DNA of 64,000 bases, taken from assembly GCF_002234675.1 (NCBI RefSeq), contig NC_019867.2:17826184-17890183 (forward strand). The letters run 5' to 3'. How positions within the stretch are numbered: position 1 is the stretch's first letter; every line of letters starts with the position of its first letter. The position numbers and the translations under genes are program-made. Of the stretch, positions 45,801-57,800 are shown in pieces. The DNA is from Oryzias latipes. Taxonomy: Eukaryota > Chordata > Actinopteri > Beloniformes > Adrianichthyidae. The notes beneath the pieces are model-generated. The model did no database searches. It was not told the DNA's origin and saw only the letters and a program-made list of their open reading frames with translations.

Positions 45801-48800
45801 GAAACTTGAAGTGACAGGAAATGATACAAAGTGCAGGAGCTTTGGGCACTTCACAGCTCCCAATGTGTGAAAGACAAGATCTGTCAATGAGCGACTGATT
45901 AGTGATAAAGTCATTTTCTAGTGTGGCAATCAAACCGCATGAACAAGTCAAGAGGTCAAGTGAAATCTGAACACATTCTTTGCTTTTTCTAAAAACCTTA
46001 CTCAAAAATCAGTGTCATTTGACTCAACTTGGTCTACAAAAGAAAACAAAATCTCCACTCAGAACTAAAAAACAATAATAAAGTACCTAAAATATCTTTA
46101 CAAATAGGTAAACAAAACAAAAAAAGAATATTTAACCATTGCACATAACACTGAAGAAAATATGCCTAAAAAATAACCAACTTTGCACAAATTCAATTGA
46201 AACAAACCTAGTAGTGACTGTAAAGTATTGCTGCACTGCTGGAGTCTGTCCCCTGGGTCCGCAGTGGGAAAAAAGACTGCAGCTGGCATCCCAGTGCCTA
46301 CAGAGTCCAGCCGGAAACCCACAGCCGTTAGCAGGGCCTGCCACCCGGGGACGCCCCCTACTTTGTTCTCCACACTCTGCTGCGATGTATACATGGAATT
46401 TCGCTGGCCATTTTGGATCCGCTGTAGAGACTTTTCCACCTGCAAGGAAAACAAAAGTGGGTGAGCTTTCTTCTCTTTTTGTAGTGACATTCAGTGCAGT
46501 AGTTGTGTGTTTGTCTCACCAGATGGAGTAAAACTCTCAAAGCATCTCGAGCTCGATCTGGGTATTGTAAAATTTCAGCCAAAGCTTGGCCAATCAGAGA
46601 AGATGGGCTGTTAAGCTTCACGTCATTACCAATCAGCATGTAACCTGCAAAGAAGACAATTTTTGGTTACAAAATCCTCTCCTCTCCTGTGATGATGAAG
46701 AAGGAACTAAAAAGTGCATAAAAATCCACTACCTGCCCAATTGGACGGATGTGAGTACTGCTTGCTGCTCTGGACAGTTTTCATGGCATCTGCCAGTGCG
46801 GCACTAGCCTTGGTTCCATTGAGCAAGGCAGAGTAGAAAGCATGGACAAATACTTTGGAGGCTGCGACAGGGACGGGCCACAAAGACACCAGGACGCACT
46901 GAGCACCAGCAGCCAGGAAGGCTCTGGTCAGTCCAACCACACCATCCGCCGTGACCTTGCTGCTGGACTCCTGGTACGACCTGCAAAGCGGGTCACACAT
47001 CAGAGACGAGCATGTGAAACCAAGATGCTCCTAGTTGTGATCCAATTCCTGCTTTACTTGTGTAAATAAAGTTTTTTTTGTTTTGTTTGTTAGAAGTTTT
47101 AACTAAAACATTACAATAAAGGTTGATGCAAGTGCAAACTGCTTTATTTTTTCCACCTACCCAAGCACCACCAGCTTGACTGGTAACCTGAGGTCCAATA
47201 TATCTGCAGCTGTGAGCAGGAACTCCTGCAGTGGAGGGCTGTCACAGATGCTCTCCACATCACTGCTGTCGTCCTGCATGTGGAAGGACTCTGGGATGGT
47301 GTAACCGCTGCTTATGGAGCCCTTCCTGCTTCGACTGTTGCTGCCTCTCCTTCCGCCTGCACCCCGACCCATTGTCCCCACGCTGGCATTTGCTCCTCCA
47401 GGCCCCACCTCAGAGTTTGGGGTGAGCACCAGGGCTGCCAGTTTCCAGGAAATGTGGGTGGCAAAATGGGCACACTCAGCCTGTGTGAGGGCACTCATCA
47501 CTCTCTCCTTAGTGGCAGAAGAACCAGCCAGGGGTTGGCATCCCAGCAGCTCGGCAACCATCAGAGCTTCCTCCTCTGCGGAGGGCATAGGCCCCCAGAG
47601 CCAGCGGTCCATCACGGGTGAGGGCAGTTTGGGGTTGCCCACCACTGCTGCCATTGAGATCCCACCACATGGAGCTGGTCCAGGACGCCGGGAATATGCC
47701 TGAGAGCAACCCAGTTTGCATTTAAGCACAAAGTTTCTGCTGTCGGAGAATGTTATTACTTAGTCTAACACAAATAAAACATGACACCTTCGCACTGGAT
47801 CCAAGGCCATGGATAGAGGGCACAGCGATGAGGCTGAAACGCTCGTACAGATATTCATTTGAGGAGCTTCCTTTGAGCAAGGCAAACGGGATGAGGTAAA
47901 GTTCTCCCTCCAGCACCATCACCAGCTGTCTATGTCTGCCAACAGGCCCGCTTGAGTGCATCAGGCCCTGTCAAACACAAGCACAGTCGTGACAATATGA
48001 AGCTCCTCAGGAAAAGGGGCAAATAATGCTTTAGATACATGTTTTGATGTGAAATGTCTCTTTAAAAACAGCTCTACATCTAGTTGGACAATAATACGCT
48101 CAAGGGTTACCCTTACCCCTTCCATGGGTGCAATAAGTAGATCATAAAGTGCCCGGAGTGGAGGTTTTCCGAGGTTGCTAGAGCGACGGGGCAGCGAAGA
48201 GCTACCATCTTTGGCTGGAGACATGGTGTTACTGAACAGGCTGGTCATACTCTGGCAGCTCCTGCACAGGCAAAACACACAAAAACGCTCATTTTCATTC
48301 ATGACTATATCATGAAATAATGCTTTGTTTTAGAGCTTCAAACAGGAAAAAACTATAACTAAAGAGGGCAAAACTAATTCCTTCTTATATTGCATATTAA
48401 TGCGATTAACCAACTTCCAAAGATTTTCACAAAAATTTGTTGCTAAGTTTAATTATTTTGGTTTCTTTCTGTAAGGGAATTACTTGCCAAAATGCATCAA
48501 TTATGAAGCCTGCTTAAAAATTCTTAACTTTATTATTAAGGATTATTAAGATTGGATGACAATTAATTACCTCCTCTTGAACCCAGAAAAAACTGAGGTC
48601 ATTATACTTGGTCCTAAAAACCTCAGAGATGCTCTGTCTGCTCAGATAGTCTCCCTGGATGGCATAAGTATAGCCCCTAATTCCACAGTTAGAAACCTTG
48701 GGGTTTTACTTGACCAGGATTTATCATTTAAGGCTCACATATCTCAGGCATGTAGAACTGCCTTTTTTCACCTGCGAAATATTGCTAAGATCAGAAATAT

Positions 48801-51800
48801 ACTTTCTAAGAGTGATGCTGAAAAACTCATCCATGCATTTGTTACGTCGAGGCTGGATTACTGTAACTCCTTGTTAGCAGCGTGTCCTAAGAGTTCCTTA
48901 AGAAGTCTCCAGCTTGTTCAGAACGCAGCTGCTAGATTGTTAGCTGGAACCAGCAGAAGAGATCACATCACTCCTGTGTTAGTTTCGCTCCATTGGCTCC
49001 CAGTTGATTCTAGAATTAAGTTCAAGATCCTCCTGTTAACCTATAAGGCCTTACATGGAATGGCCCCGTCCTATATTAAGGACCTCATAGTCCCTTACCA
49101 ACCAATCAGAACACTTCGCTCGCAAAATGCAGGACTGCTTGTGGTTCCTAGAATTAGTAAAAGTACGGTTGGAGGTAGAGCGTTTAGCCACCAAGCCCCT
49201 GTCTTATGGAATAAACTCCCAGCTCATGTAAGAGAGGCCGACTCAGTTTCTACATTCAAAGCTAGACTGAAAACATTCCTCTTTGGACAGGCTTATTGTC
49301 AGACTAGCTAGTATTCAGAGATTATTTAACTTAATGTTAGTTTGTTTAAATTAAACTTAATAATAACTATTTCTTTTAAAAGGCTGCTAGAAGTTGAAGC
49401 TGGGGTAACTATGGTGCACTGGGGTTCTGTCCTCTTTCCTTTTTTACTTCTACCCTTCCTCTCCTCTATTCTTGATCATAATTTATCATTTAGTTCTCCA
49501 TGCCTCTGTTTGGTGCAGTGCGATTCATGTATTGTCCCTCTTTTCCTCTCCCCTCCTGGGGAGTGGGAGTGCTTCCAGACTCCAGTTGGCTCATCCGTGC
49601 TCCAGTTCCTGACCGTTTACCTCGCCTTTGCTCCTGCTCCTACACCTGGCTGTGGATCCTGCCTCTGGCTCATCTCTGGCTCGTCTCTGCTCTGTACCTG
49701 ACCGAGTACCTCGTCTCTGCTCCTGCTCCTACACCTGGCTGTGGTTCCTGTCTCCGGCTCGACTCGCGCCTTTGACTGTCCCCACAACCACGGCTGGATG
49801 AAGCTCGTCTGCTGGACTTTTATATATGTAGTTGTAGATTTAGATAAGTTAATTCTTCTCTAAGATTTCTGGTAAATCGCCTGTCCGTCCTGGGGGAGGA
49901 TCCCTCCTTCATGTGGGCACCCCTGAGGTTTCTTCGTTTTTTCCGGAATCCGGTTTTTTTGGGAGTTTTTCCTTACCGCGAAGGGGGGTCTAAGGGCAGG
50001 GATGCCAGTATAGCTTAGTCAGTTTGTTAGTTCATTTTAGTATTTTTCTATTGAACTCTTTGTATTCGTGATCCTTTTGATTTCATGTTTTACTTCGAAG
50101 CCCATCGAGACGACTGTTGTCGTGATTTTGGGCTATACAAATAAAATTGAATTGAATTGAATTGAATTGAATTATTGATATGCTTTGGGTTGAAAAAAAG
50201 CATTTGTGGTTCCAGTTATATATTATCTTACAGATGTCTACTTTTCAGATACATCATCAACCATTTCTAATCCTCTAATAATTTATTTATTAGTATTAAA
50301 TATATACACTTGAAATGATAGCTTGAAATTCGAGAAGCAACGGTTTTATTTAAAAAAACTAGTATTAAAAACTGTCAATGAAGCCCCACAGTTGACAAAG
50401 CCTTCATGCAATCCTTTGACTATTAAGCTAATCGTATGTTATTTAAGTTTCTACATGCATAATAGTGCATTCAAAATATTTAAATACTTTATTTCTTTTA
50501 TAAAATGTTTCCATTTAATCTCAAATCCTCTCAATCTCATCCTAATCTCAAAGCAGATACAACCCTTTTAAAAGGGAGCATGAGGGAAAACTAAAATACA
50601 TAGATTAAAGGGTTGTTGCCTGCCCCTGTGGTATTTCTGGGCTGAGTTTGTTGCACTTACATGTAGGTTTAATAGGCCATTACAGTTTGACACGTTTTCA
50701 TTTGTTTTTCATTTAAATAAAACTCTAAATGTCGGAACTTGAACACCCCTAGAACGACTTAATTGCTTCCTCTGAGGTCTAAGTAATTAAATAACTGTCA
50801 TGTGAAAATAACTGATTCTTAACTGATTTTTTTTAGGTGTAGTGTCACGTAGCACCGCTAGATGGCAGCATTGTAGTAAAATAAGAGAAGGAGCTATGGC
50901 TTAACTATACAAGCATTTTGAATCAACAGCTCTAGCTAATGGAGGATCTGTTCTGTGTATCATTGATGAATGTACGATTGTTGGCATGTGGGAGAAAAAT
51001 GACACCAGGCTGATCCTCAGCATACTGAAAACTGTGGTAATGCAGGCCCTGGGGTTACAAGAGTTTTGCCCGGCCCCAAGGGGTCCGTTTTCATGCCTGA
51101 ACTTGTCAGTGGTCTCCATCTGCTCATGCAGACAAAGTTTTTTTTTTTTGCTCCCAAACCCAGCCAACAGACATCTTTCTTGCCCTTCTGGTAGCCCCAG
51201 GCTACAGACTTCCCTCCAGCCTCCCAACACTGTCTCTCCTACAGGACTTGGCATGAGCCTCAATGGGAAAGCAAAACAACCGTTTGTTAGCTTGACAGGA
51301 GAAATGGAAGAGGAGGAAAGGGAAAAGACAAGGTGAGAGTCAAGTATAGAAACAAGCAGAAAACACAGACAGGCGAGGCGGCTGTGCCGTTTAGATTAGT
51401 ATATAGCTGAAAAGCGGTCCGCAAGTTTGATCTGTGGGGTAAACAAAGGAAAGCAAATCAATCATGATGTCTTGCAGGATGTGAGGATGAAGAACTGGCT
51501 GGAAGATTTTGCTTAACTTGAAATCTCCTTGGCTCTTTCAGGGCAGAACTCCTGTTTAACAGGCGTCTTTGTTTCCATCTTAATCAAGATCTACAATTCT
51601 TCATGGATTTATTGAACACCAAGACTTATTTTCTGCACTCTAATAGGATTATGCGTACTAAGACTTTCATCATCACCTCCGCATATTAATCCTTTCAAAC
51701 CCCTCTGGGGAGATTTGTGCTTAAACCAGGACAACTAACAGGTCTTTTCATTCTTTGTTGATTTTTCTTGAAGCCATTCCAACTTAAATGTTATATATAT

Positions 51801-54800
51801 GTTTTAGCCCAAACTGCAGTGATCTCAACATTTTAGCAAGTAGAAGATAATTATTGGAAGTGACAGAGCTCCAAAATGTCTTGAGTATCTGACATCAATC
51901 TCCCTTGATGTGTTCATACTAAAATGACGTTTTCTCAGGCTTTAGCAATGTGATGGGAATGACAGGCTCCTAAGCATTTGCAGCTTTATATTTCAGAGGA
52001 TTTTCCTTTTGAGAACAAAAAAAAAAAAATGGGGGGGATTATTACCGGCAGCCCATTAAAGGGGCTTAATAAGTACAGAGACTCAATTAAAGCTGGAATT
52101 ACCCCCTCATCAAAGAGCAGCTCAACTGTGGACAAGGGCGGGAAGATTTGACCCCAGCACTTCAAACTGGCACACAGTACCAGCAGGAGCAGTGTGCCCA
52201 AATCCTTCACAAAAGTCAATAAACAAAAGTCAGAAGAAGCCTCTGACAGACTCGCTGAAATATCATAAATCTGCACGGCAAACACAGACAGAGCAAACCT
52301 TACTTTGCCTGTTTGCAGAAAAGACATAGATCTAGTTCAGTGTGCGCATGCACACATCAACACATCCACACACAAGGCTCCACCAGAGGAGAGTTGATAA
52401 GGGTTTTAGCAGCTTGGCTTTGCTCAGTCTATTTAATAAGGAGGATTCACTTGCTGCCTCTGCGCTGGCGAAACAATGCAGGAAAGAGTCCTTTCACAGA
52501 TGAGCCACAATACCCCACCAATCTCCTTACTCAAGCAGATATTTTTAATCTTTTTTTTTTGTGCAGAAGTGGGTCTGAGTAGCATTTGGCAATTAGGACA
52601 GCCTGACGGTGTGACGGCAGGAAGGAGAAGATGCTGCGCAACAATCTCCTACCTGTTGAACAGGTTATTTCTTGACACCATGCGCAGGAAGCCCGTTGGA
52701 TCGGTGACCGAGTTAAGCTTGTTGTTGAGCTCCTCGAATTGTTGGTCCAACAAATCTCCAGCCTCGCTCTCCGTCTCGCTGTTTGAACATCCTCTGTGGA
52801 GTGGGGGGGCAGAAAGAGATGGCGTAAGAGACATCCATAACCGCAAAAATACTGGCAAACAGAAGGCACTTGAGCACAGAACACAATGCAGGAGACTTTA
52901 CATTGTTTCTCTGTGGATAATCAACTCTGACACTTGTGATCAGCCAGAAATACACACAGTTCTACCCACACACTTGGCCTAATTTCCCAGGCCCACATTC
53001 AGATGATAAGCACAGTTAAATCCTTTCATTAAAAATGCTGGTAATGCTGATCCAGTCGGGGGGGAGTTAACCACTCTCACCCCGTACACTCGCCACCACT
53101 CTTCCCCATGCGTTTGTGCTTCAACCTTATCTCTTGTGCAACACTTTCAAGTTAACTCCTGCAGAGTCTGCTGCTTCGTCTGGCAGCAGACGGCTGAAAA
53201 CGCAAACCCGCCGCTGAATCTGTCACTATTACTTCCTTCAGTACAACGTCCTAAACCCTGAACAGTACGATGATCATTGGATACAAGATGAAAAGGTTAA
53301 ACGTTGACACAAAATGTTAGATTAAAAAAACATCGACTGTATAAGAGAACTGGAGTGGGTGAGTGTAACATCACCTATAGAAAATAACTTTCTTTCAGCT
53401 CCAATGAAATGAAGTCAGTTTAGTTGCCGATTATTTTTACAATAGGGACATCACCATGTTGGAACCTGATATTGTCAGACTGACTCAACATTTCTATAGC
53501 AACCACATATTTTTACTGAGGCATCTGCCATTTTATAACTTAAATAACTTGCCCAACAAAGAAAATATTAAAAAAAGTGACTGAGTAATCGCATCTTATT
53601 TCTTGAGCTAAATCTATGGGATTTCAGCTTTTTGGAACCAGTACGTACTTCCTGTTTGAAATGGGAGGGGGGACAGATCACTCAGTCCAGTTCTCATATA
53701 CAGTCAAAGTAAAAACGAATTTTTTAAAATCACATTCATACAGTCAGGACCATAAATATTTAGACAGGGACACATTTTTTCTAATTTTGTTTCTGTACAT
53801 TAACACAGGGAATTTTAAATAAAAAAACTCAGATGCCATTGAAGTGCAGACTTTCAGCTTTTATCCCATGGGTTGAACAAAAAGATTGCATAAAAATGTG
53901 AAAAACTAAAACATTTTTTAAACACAGTCAATTCGTTTCATGGGCTCGTAAGTAATTGGACAAATGAAATAAGTGGGGGAAAAAATGGTCATTTTTAATA
54001 TTTGGTTGAAAACCCTTTGTTGGCAATGACAGCCTGAAGTCTTGAACTCATGGACATCACCAGATGCTGGGTTTTCTCCTTCTGAATGCTCTGCCAGGCC
54101 TTTACTGCAGCAGCTTTCAGTTGCTGTTTGTTTGTGGGCCTTTCTGTCTGAAGTTTAGTCTTCAAAAAGTGAAATGCATGTTCAATTGGGTTAAGATCAT
54201 GTGACTGACTTGGCCATTCAAGAATATTCCACTTCTTTGCTTTAATAAACTCCTGAGTTGCTTTGGCTCTATGTTTTGGGTCGTTGTCCATCTTTATTAT
54301 GAAATGCCGCCCAATCAGTTTGGCTGCATTCACCTGGATCTGCACAGACAGTATGTCTCTGAACACCTCAGAATTCTCTGGGCTGCTTCTGTCCTGTGTC
54401 ACGTCATCAATAAACACTAGTGTCCCAGTGCCACTAGCAGCCATGCACGCCCAGCCCATCACACTGCCTCCACAGAGTTTTACTGATGATGCAGTGTGCT
54501 TTGGATCACGAGCTTCTCCACGCCTTTTCCAGACTTTTCTCTTGCCATCATTCTGGTAGAGGTTGATTTTGGTTTCATCTGTCCAAAGAATGTTTTTCCA
54601 GAACTGTGCTGGCTTTTTTAGATGCTTTTAAAAAAAGTCCAATCTAGCCTTCCTATTCTTGAGGCTTATGAGTGGCTTGCATCTTGCAGTGTACCCTCTG
54701 TATCTACTTTCATGCAGTCTTCTTTTTATGGTAGACTTGGATATTGATACGCCAACCTCCTGGAGAGTGTTGTTCACTTGGTTGGCTGTTGTGAACGGGT

Positions 54801-57800
54801 TCTTCTTCACCATAGAAATGATTCTACCATCATCCACCACTGTTGTCTTCCGTGGACGTCCAGGTCTTTTTGCGTTGCTGAGTTCACCAGTGCTTCCTTC
54901 CTTCCTTCCTTCCTTCCTTCCTTCCTTCCTTCCTTCCTTCCTTCCTTCCTTCCTTCCTTCCTTCCTTCCTTCCTTTCCTTCCTTTCTTTCTTTCTTTCTT
55001 TCTTTCTTTCTCAGGATGTACCACACTGTTGATTTTGCCACTCCTAATACTGTAGCAATTACTGGCATGGGGGCGACAGTGGCTCAGGTGGTTGAGCGGG
55101 TCGTCCAATGACCGAAGGGTTGGCGGTTCGATCCCCGCTCCCACCAGCCAAAATGTCGTTGTGTCCTTGGGCAAGACACTTCACCCTCCTTGCCTCCAGT
55201 GTGGCTCCACTGGTGTGTGAATGTGCATGAATGTTCCCGGTGATGGTCAGAGGGGCCGTAGGCGCGAACTGGCAGCCACGCCTCTGTCAGTCTGCCCCAG
55301 GGCAGCTGTGGCTACAACCATAGCTTACCATCACCAAGTATGAATGAGGAGTGAATGAATAATGGACACACTGTTAGCGCTTTGAGTGTCATGAAAAGCG
55401 CAGATAAATCCAATCCATTATTATTATTATTTTTTTCTGTTTTCTCAGCTTAATGATGGCTCCTTTCACCTGCATGGAGAGCTCCTTTGACCGCATGTTG
55501 TCTGTTCACAGCAAAAGCACGAGTCTTCTAATCAACTCCAGGCCTTTTATCTGCTTCACTCATAATGACATAACAAGGGAATTGCCCATACCTGCCCATG
55601 CAATAGCATGGAAGTCAACAGTCCAATTACTTACCAGCCCATGAAATGAAGGGATTGTTTAAAAAATGCTTTAGTTTTTCACATTATTATGCAATCTTTT
55701 TGTTCAACCCATGGAAGAAGAGCTGAAAGTCTGCACTTCAATGGCATCTGAGTTGTTTTCTTTAAAATTCACTGTGGTAATGTAAAGAAACAAAAATAGA
55801 GAGAATGCGTCTCTGTCCAAATATTTATGGTCCTGACTGTATATAGATATTTTTATGGACAAACGTGAGAATGAAATATCTTGTTTATTATCTTTCCTGT
55901 CACACATGTCCTCCCTTCATTTTTTTCTATCCCATTCATTTTGTTTCCACTCACTTCAGATGCCACCTGCCTTTGTCTGATCTCCAGATAGTGAATGGGC
56001 TGGTAAGTGGTGCCATATTGTGCCCATCCAGGCGCAGTGGTGTGTGTGTGCAACTTCCCACTGGAGTAGTAAATGAGCTGATGATGTGGCAAGAGGGCTG
56101 GGCTACTGGGGTGACAAAGACTGGGACTGGGCAGAGCAGCTGGGTACCATGGATCAAACAGCAACAAGAGAGACGGCAGAACTGCGGATGTCAGCAGGTG
56201 ATTTATACTTCTGAAACTTCAAGCTGCATCTCCTGTCACTTTCCACAGAGTCCTGCTGGCTACTTCCTTCAAGATCTTAGTGAACCATTCATAAAGCATT
56301 CTCTTTGAATTTTTCTTCTTTAACTTCTTCCTAAAGTCTCTGTCCTTTCCGCTGCAGGAACTGTTTTCTTTGTTCTGTGTCTCTTTCTTCAATTCTCTTT
56401 GCTTATTGAGTGGGATCAACCACTCTAGTGAACCACATAACCATGATTCCATTTCATTTGTTTCCACTCGGGGGAGGAAATGGTGGAGGAAGTAGAGTGC
56501 AAGAGGGCAAACTAATGCTCTTTACACAGACAAATAACAAAATAGATCCTCTGTTAACTCTTGATAGAAGCGCTCACTTTTAACTAGAGACTGGTTACCA
56601 AAGGCTACAGAGGAGCAGGTTAAGTTGTATGTACTCTACAGCATTTATTTTCAGTTTCCATGAAACCTCTTTTTGCCTTTCTCTGCTCTGTGAACTACTT
56701 TTGCTTGAAGATGATAAATAGATACTCTAAAAAGGGGCATATGAGGCATTTTTTTTTTTGGTTTATTTTAAGTATTAACAGAAGAAAACCCAGAAATAAA
56801 CAAAATAGCTGCAGCTGAAGTCTGCAAATGTGTTTATTTCTCTCATTTGCAGGGTATCAGAAAATTGCATTTGAAATACAGATGAAGTATACTACATTTT
56901 TTTTAAATTAAAAATAATGTAAATTTATCAACACAATGGCTATAAGAGCTCTTTTCCTTTCCCTAAATCAGTGGTCCCCAACCACCGGGGAAATTTTGGC
57001 ACCAGGACGCACAGAAAGAAAAAATAATTTCCATTTTATTGGGTTTTTTTAACGAAAAAAACGTTTTATTTTGAAAAGTGACCGGATTCTCTCTGTTACA
57101 TCCGTCACACTAAACGCACGTCAAAGTCACGACACCAAACATCACGTGATACACCCCGCTAAAATTAAACACACACACGGGTCCGCGGTAAACGTGCCTT
57201 GCGTTGTACCGGTCCGCGGTGACAAAAAGGTTGGGGACCACTGCCCTAAATGTATCTATCATTTCCAAAAAAAAAAAAAAGAAAACGTAATAAAAACATT
57301 TTGTTGCATGAATAAGGAGCAGAAAGGATGGCTTTTCTTTTGGTCGGCTCAAAACCAACAGGTACATGTGTCCATGTCTCACCTGCTGTAGTAAGACTCA
57401 ACACCTAGAGCCTCCCGGGCGCTGGCAATGTGCTGCTCCAGCGAGGAGCCACCGACCACTCCACTCCCACCTCCGTCCTGGAAATCTGACCCTCCTTCTG
57501 AGACGCCCTCACCTAAATAAACTTCATGAAACTTCAGGATGCCTGTAGGGGTTAAAGAAAGAAACAGATGATTGGGGATGTTATGTGTAAATAAGGTTAA
57601 ATGGTGTATGCAATAATAAATGCAATCTAATTTTTGAGCATAGCTTTTTCCTAATAGGCTTTTAGAATTGGTTCACAATGAGGAAATATTGGATCTTTTT
57701 AACTGAGTGCTGTGAATCAGACCATTTGTAGCAGTGCATCTGTGGAGCCAAATGAATAAAACAAACAACATTCAACAAAAGATAAAAGTAGGCTGTCTGT

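Larger units (their letters stand above)
48262..52652 (-). other. ttc28: ttc28 intron between exons e and f
   Basis: A 4.4 kb intron. A 1.6 kb L2-type LINE 3' end fills 48535-50172 on the opposite strand. Beyond it lie AT-rich sequence and a CTCF-like motif at 50855-50868. The frames at 50901-51336 show no family motif. Confidence 0.6.
53995..55496 (-). pseudogene. Tc1 transposase, broken
   Basis: A DDE transposase of the DD34E (Tc1) type. The ATG is at 55496 (MRSKELSMQVKGAIIKLRKQ), followed by a SINE insertion (about 55069-55432). The frame then resumes with the HTH part VIATVLGVAKSTVWYILRK, is swollen by an AAGG repeat coding KEGR units, and continues AKRPGRPRKTTVVDDGRIIS and RRLHESRYRGYTARC. 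One in-frame TAA (54628-54630) follows. The same frame then runs through WTDET (first Asp), DNDPKH (second Asp) and NPIEHAFHFLK (Glu) to its end at 53995. Breaks: SINE insertion, repeat expansion and one stop. Confidence 0.85.
53741..55839 (-). mobile_element. Tc1/mariner transposon with both ends and TA target duplication
   Basis: The left end CAGTCAGGACCATAAATATT (53741) is the inverse of the right end AATATTTATGGTCCTGACTG (ending 55839). The arms extend about 160-200 bases, with a shared inner block around ATGGCATCTGAGT/ACTCAGATGCCAT. TA flanks both ends (53739-53740 and 55840-55841). The transposase lies on the minus strand between the arms. Total length is about 2.1 kb, or about 1.7 kb without the nested SINE, close to the normal Tc1 size. 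Confidence 0.9.
52794..57382 (-). other. ttc28: ttc28 intron between exons d and e
   Basis: A 4.6 kb intron holding the Tc1 element (53741-55839, with nested SINE and tetranucleotide repeat) and the hAT-type MITE (56969-57243). The frame at 55865-56308 has no recognised motif. Confidence 0.6.

Noticed and set aside
46139..46531. 130-codon plus-strand frame as a gene
   Set aside because: Shadow of ttc28 exon k on the opposite strand.
52476..52982. 168-codon plus-strand frame as a gene
   Set aside because: It is antisense to ttc28 exon e and its flanks; the conserved protein is on the other strand.
54895..55011. CRISPR-like array
   Set aside because: Pure tetranucleotide repeat without spacers in a vertebrate transposon.
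55069..55145. tRNA gene
   Set aside because: A- and B-box-like motifs are the head of a SINE; no cloverleaf with anticodon arm is intact and a second copy with the same non-tRNA body exists.
55865..56308. 147-codon plus-strand frame as a gene
   Set aside because: No family motif and no splice or promoter context; looks like chance in intronic DNA.
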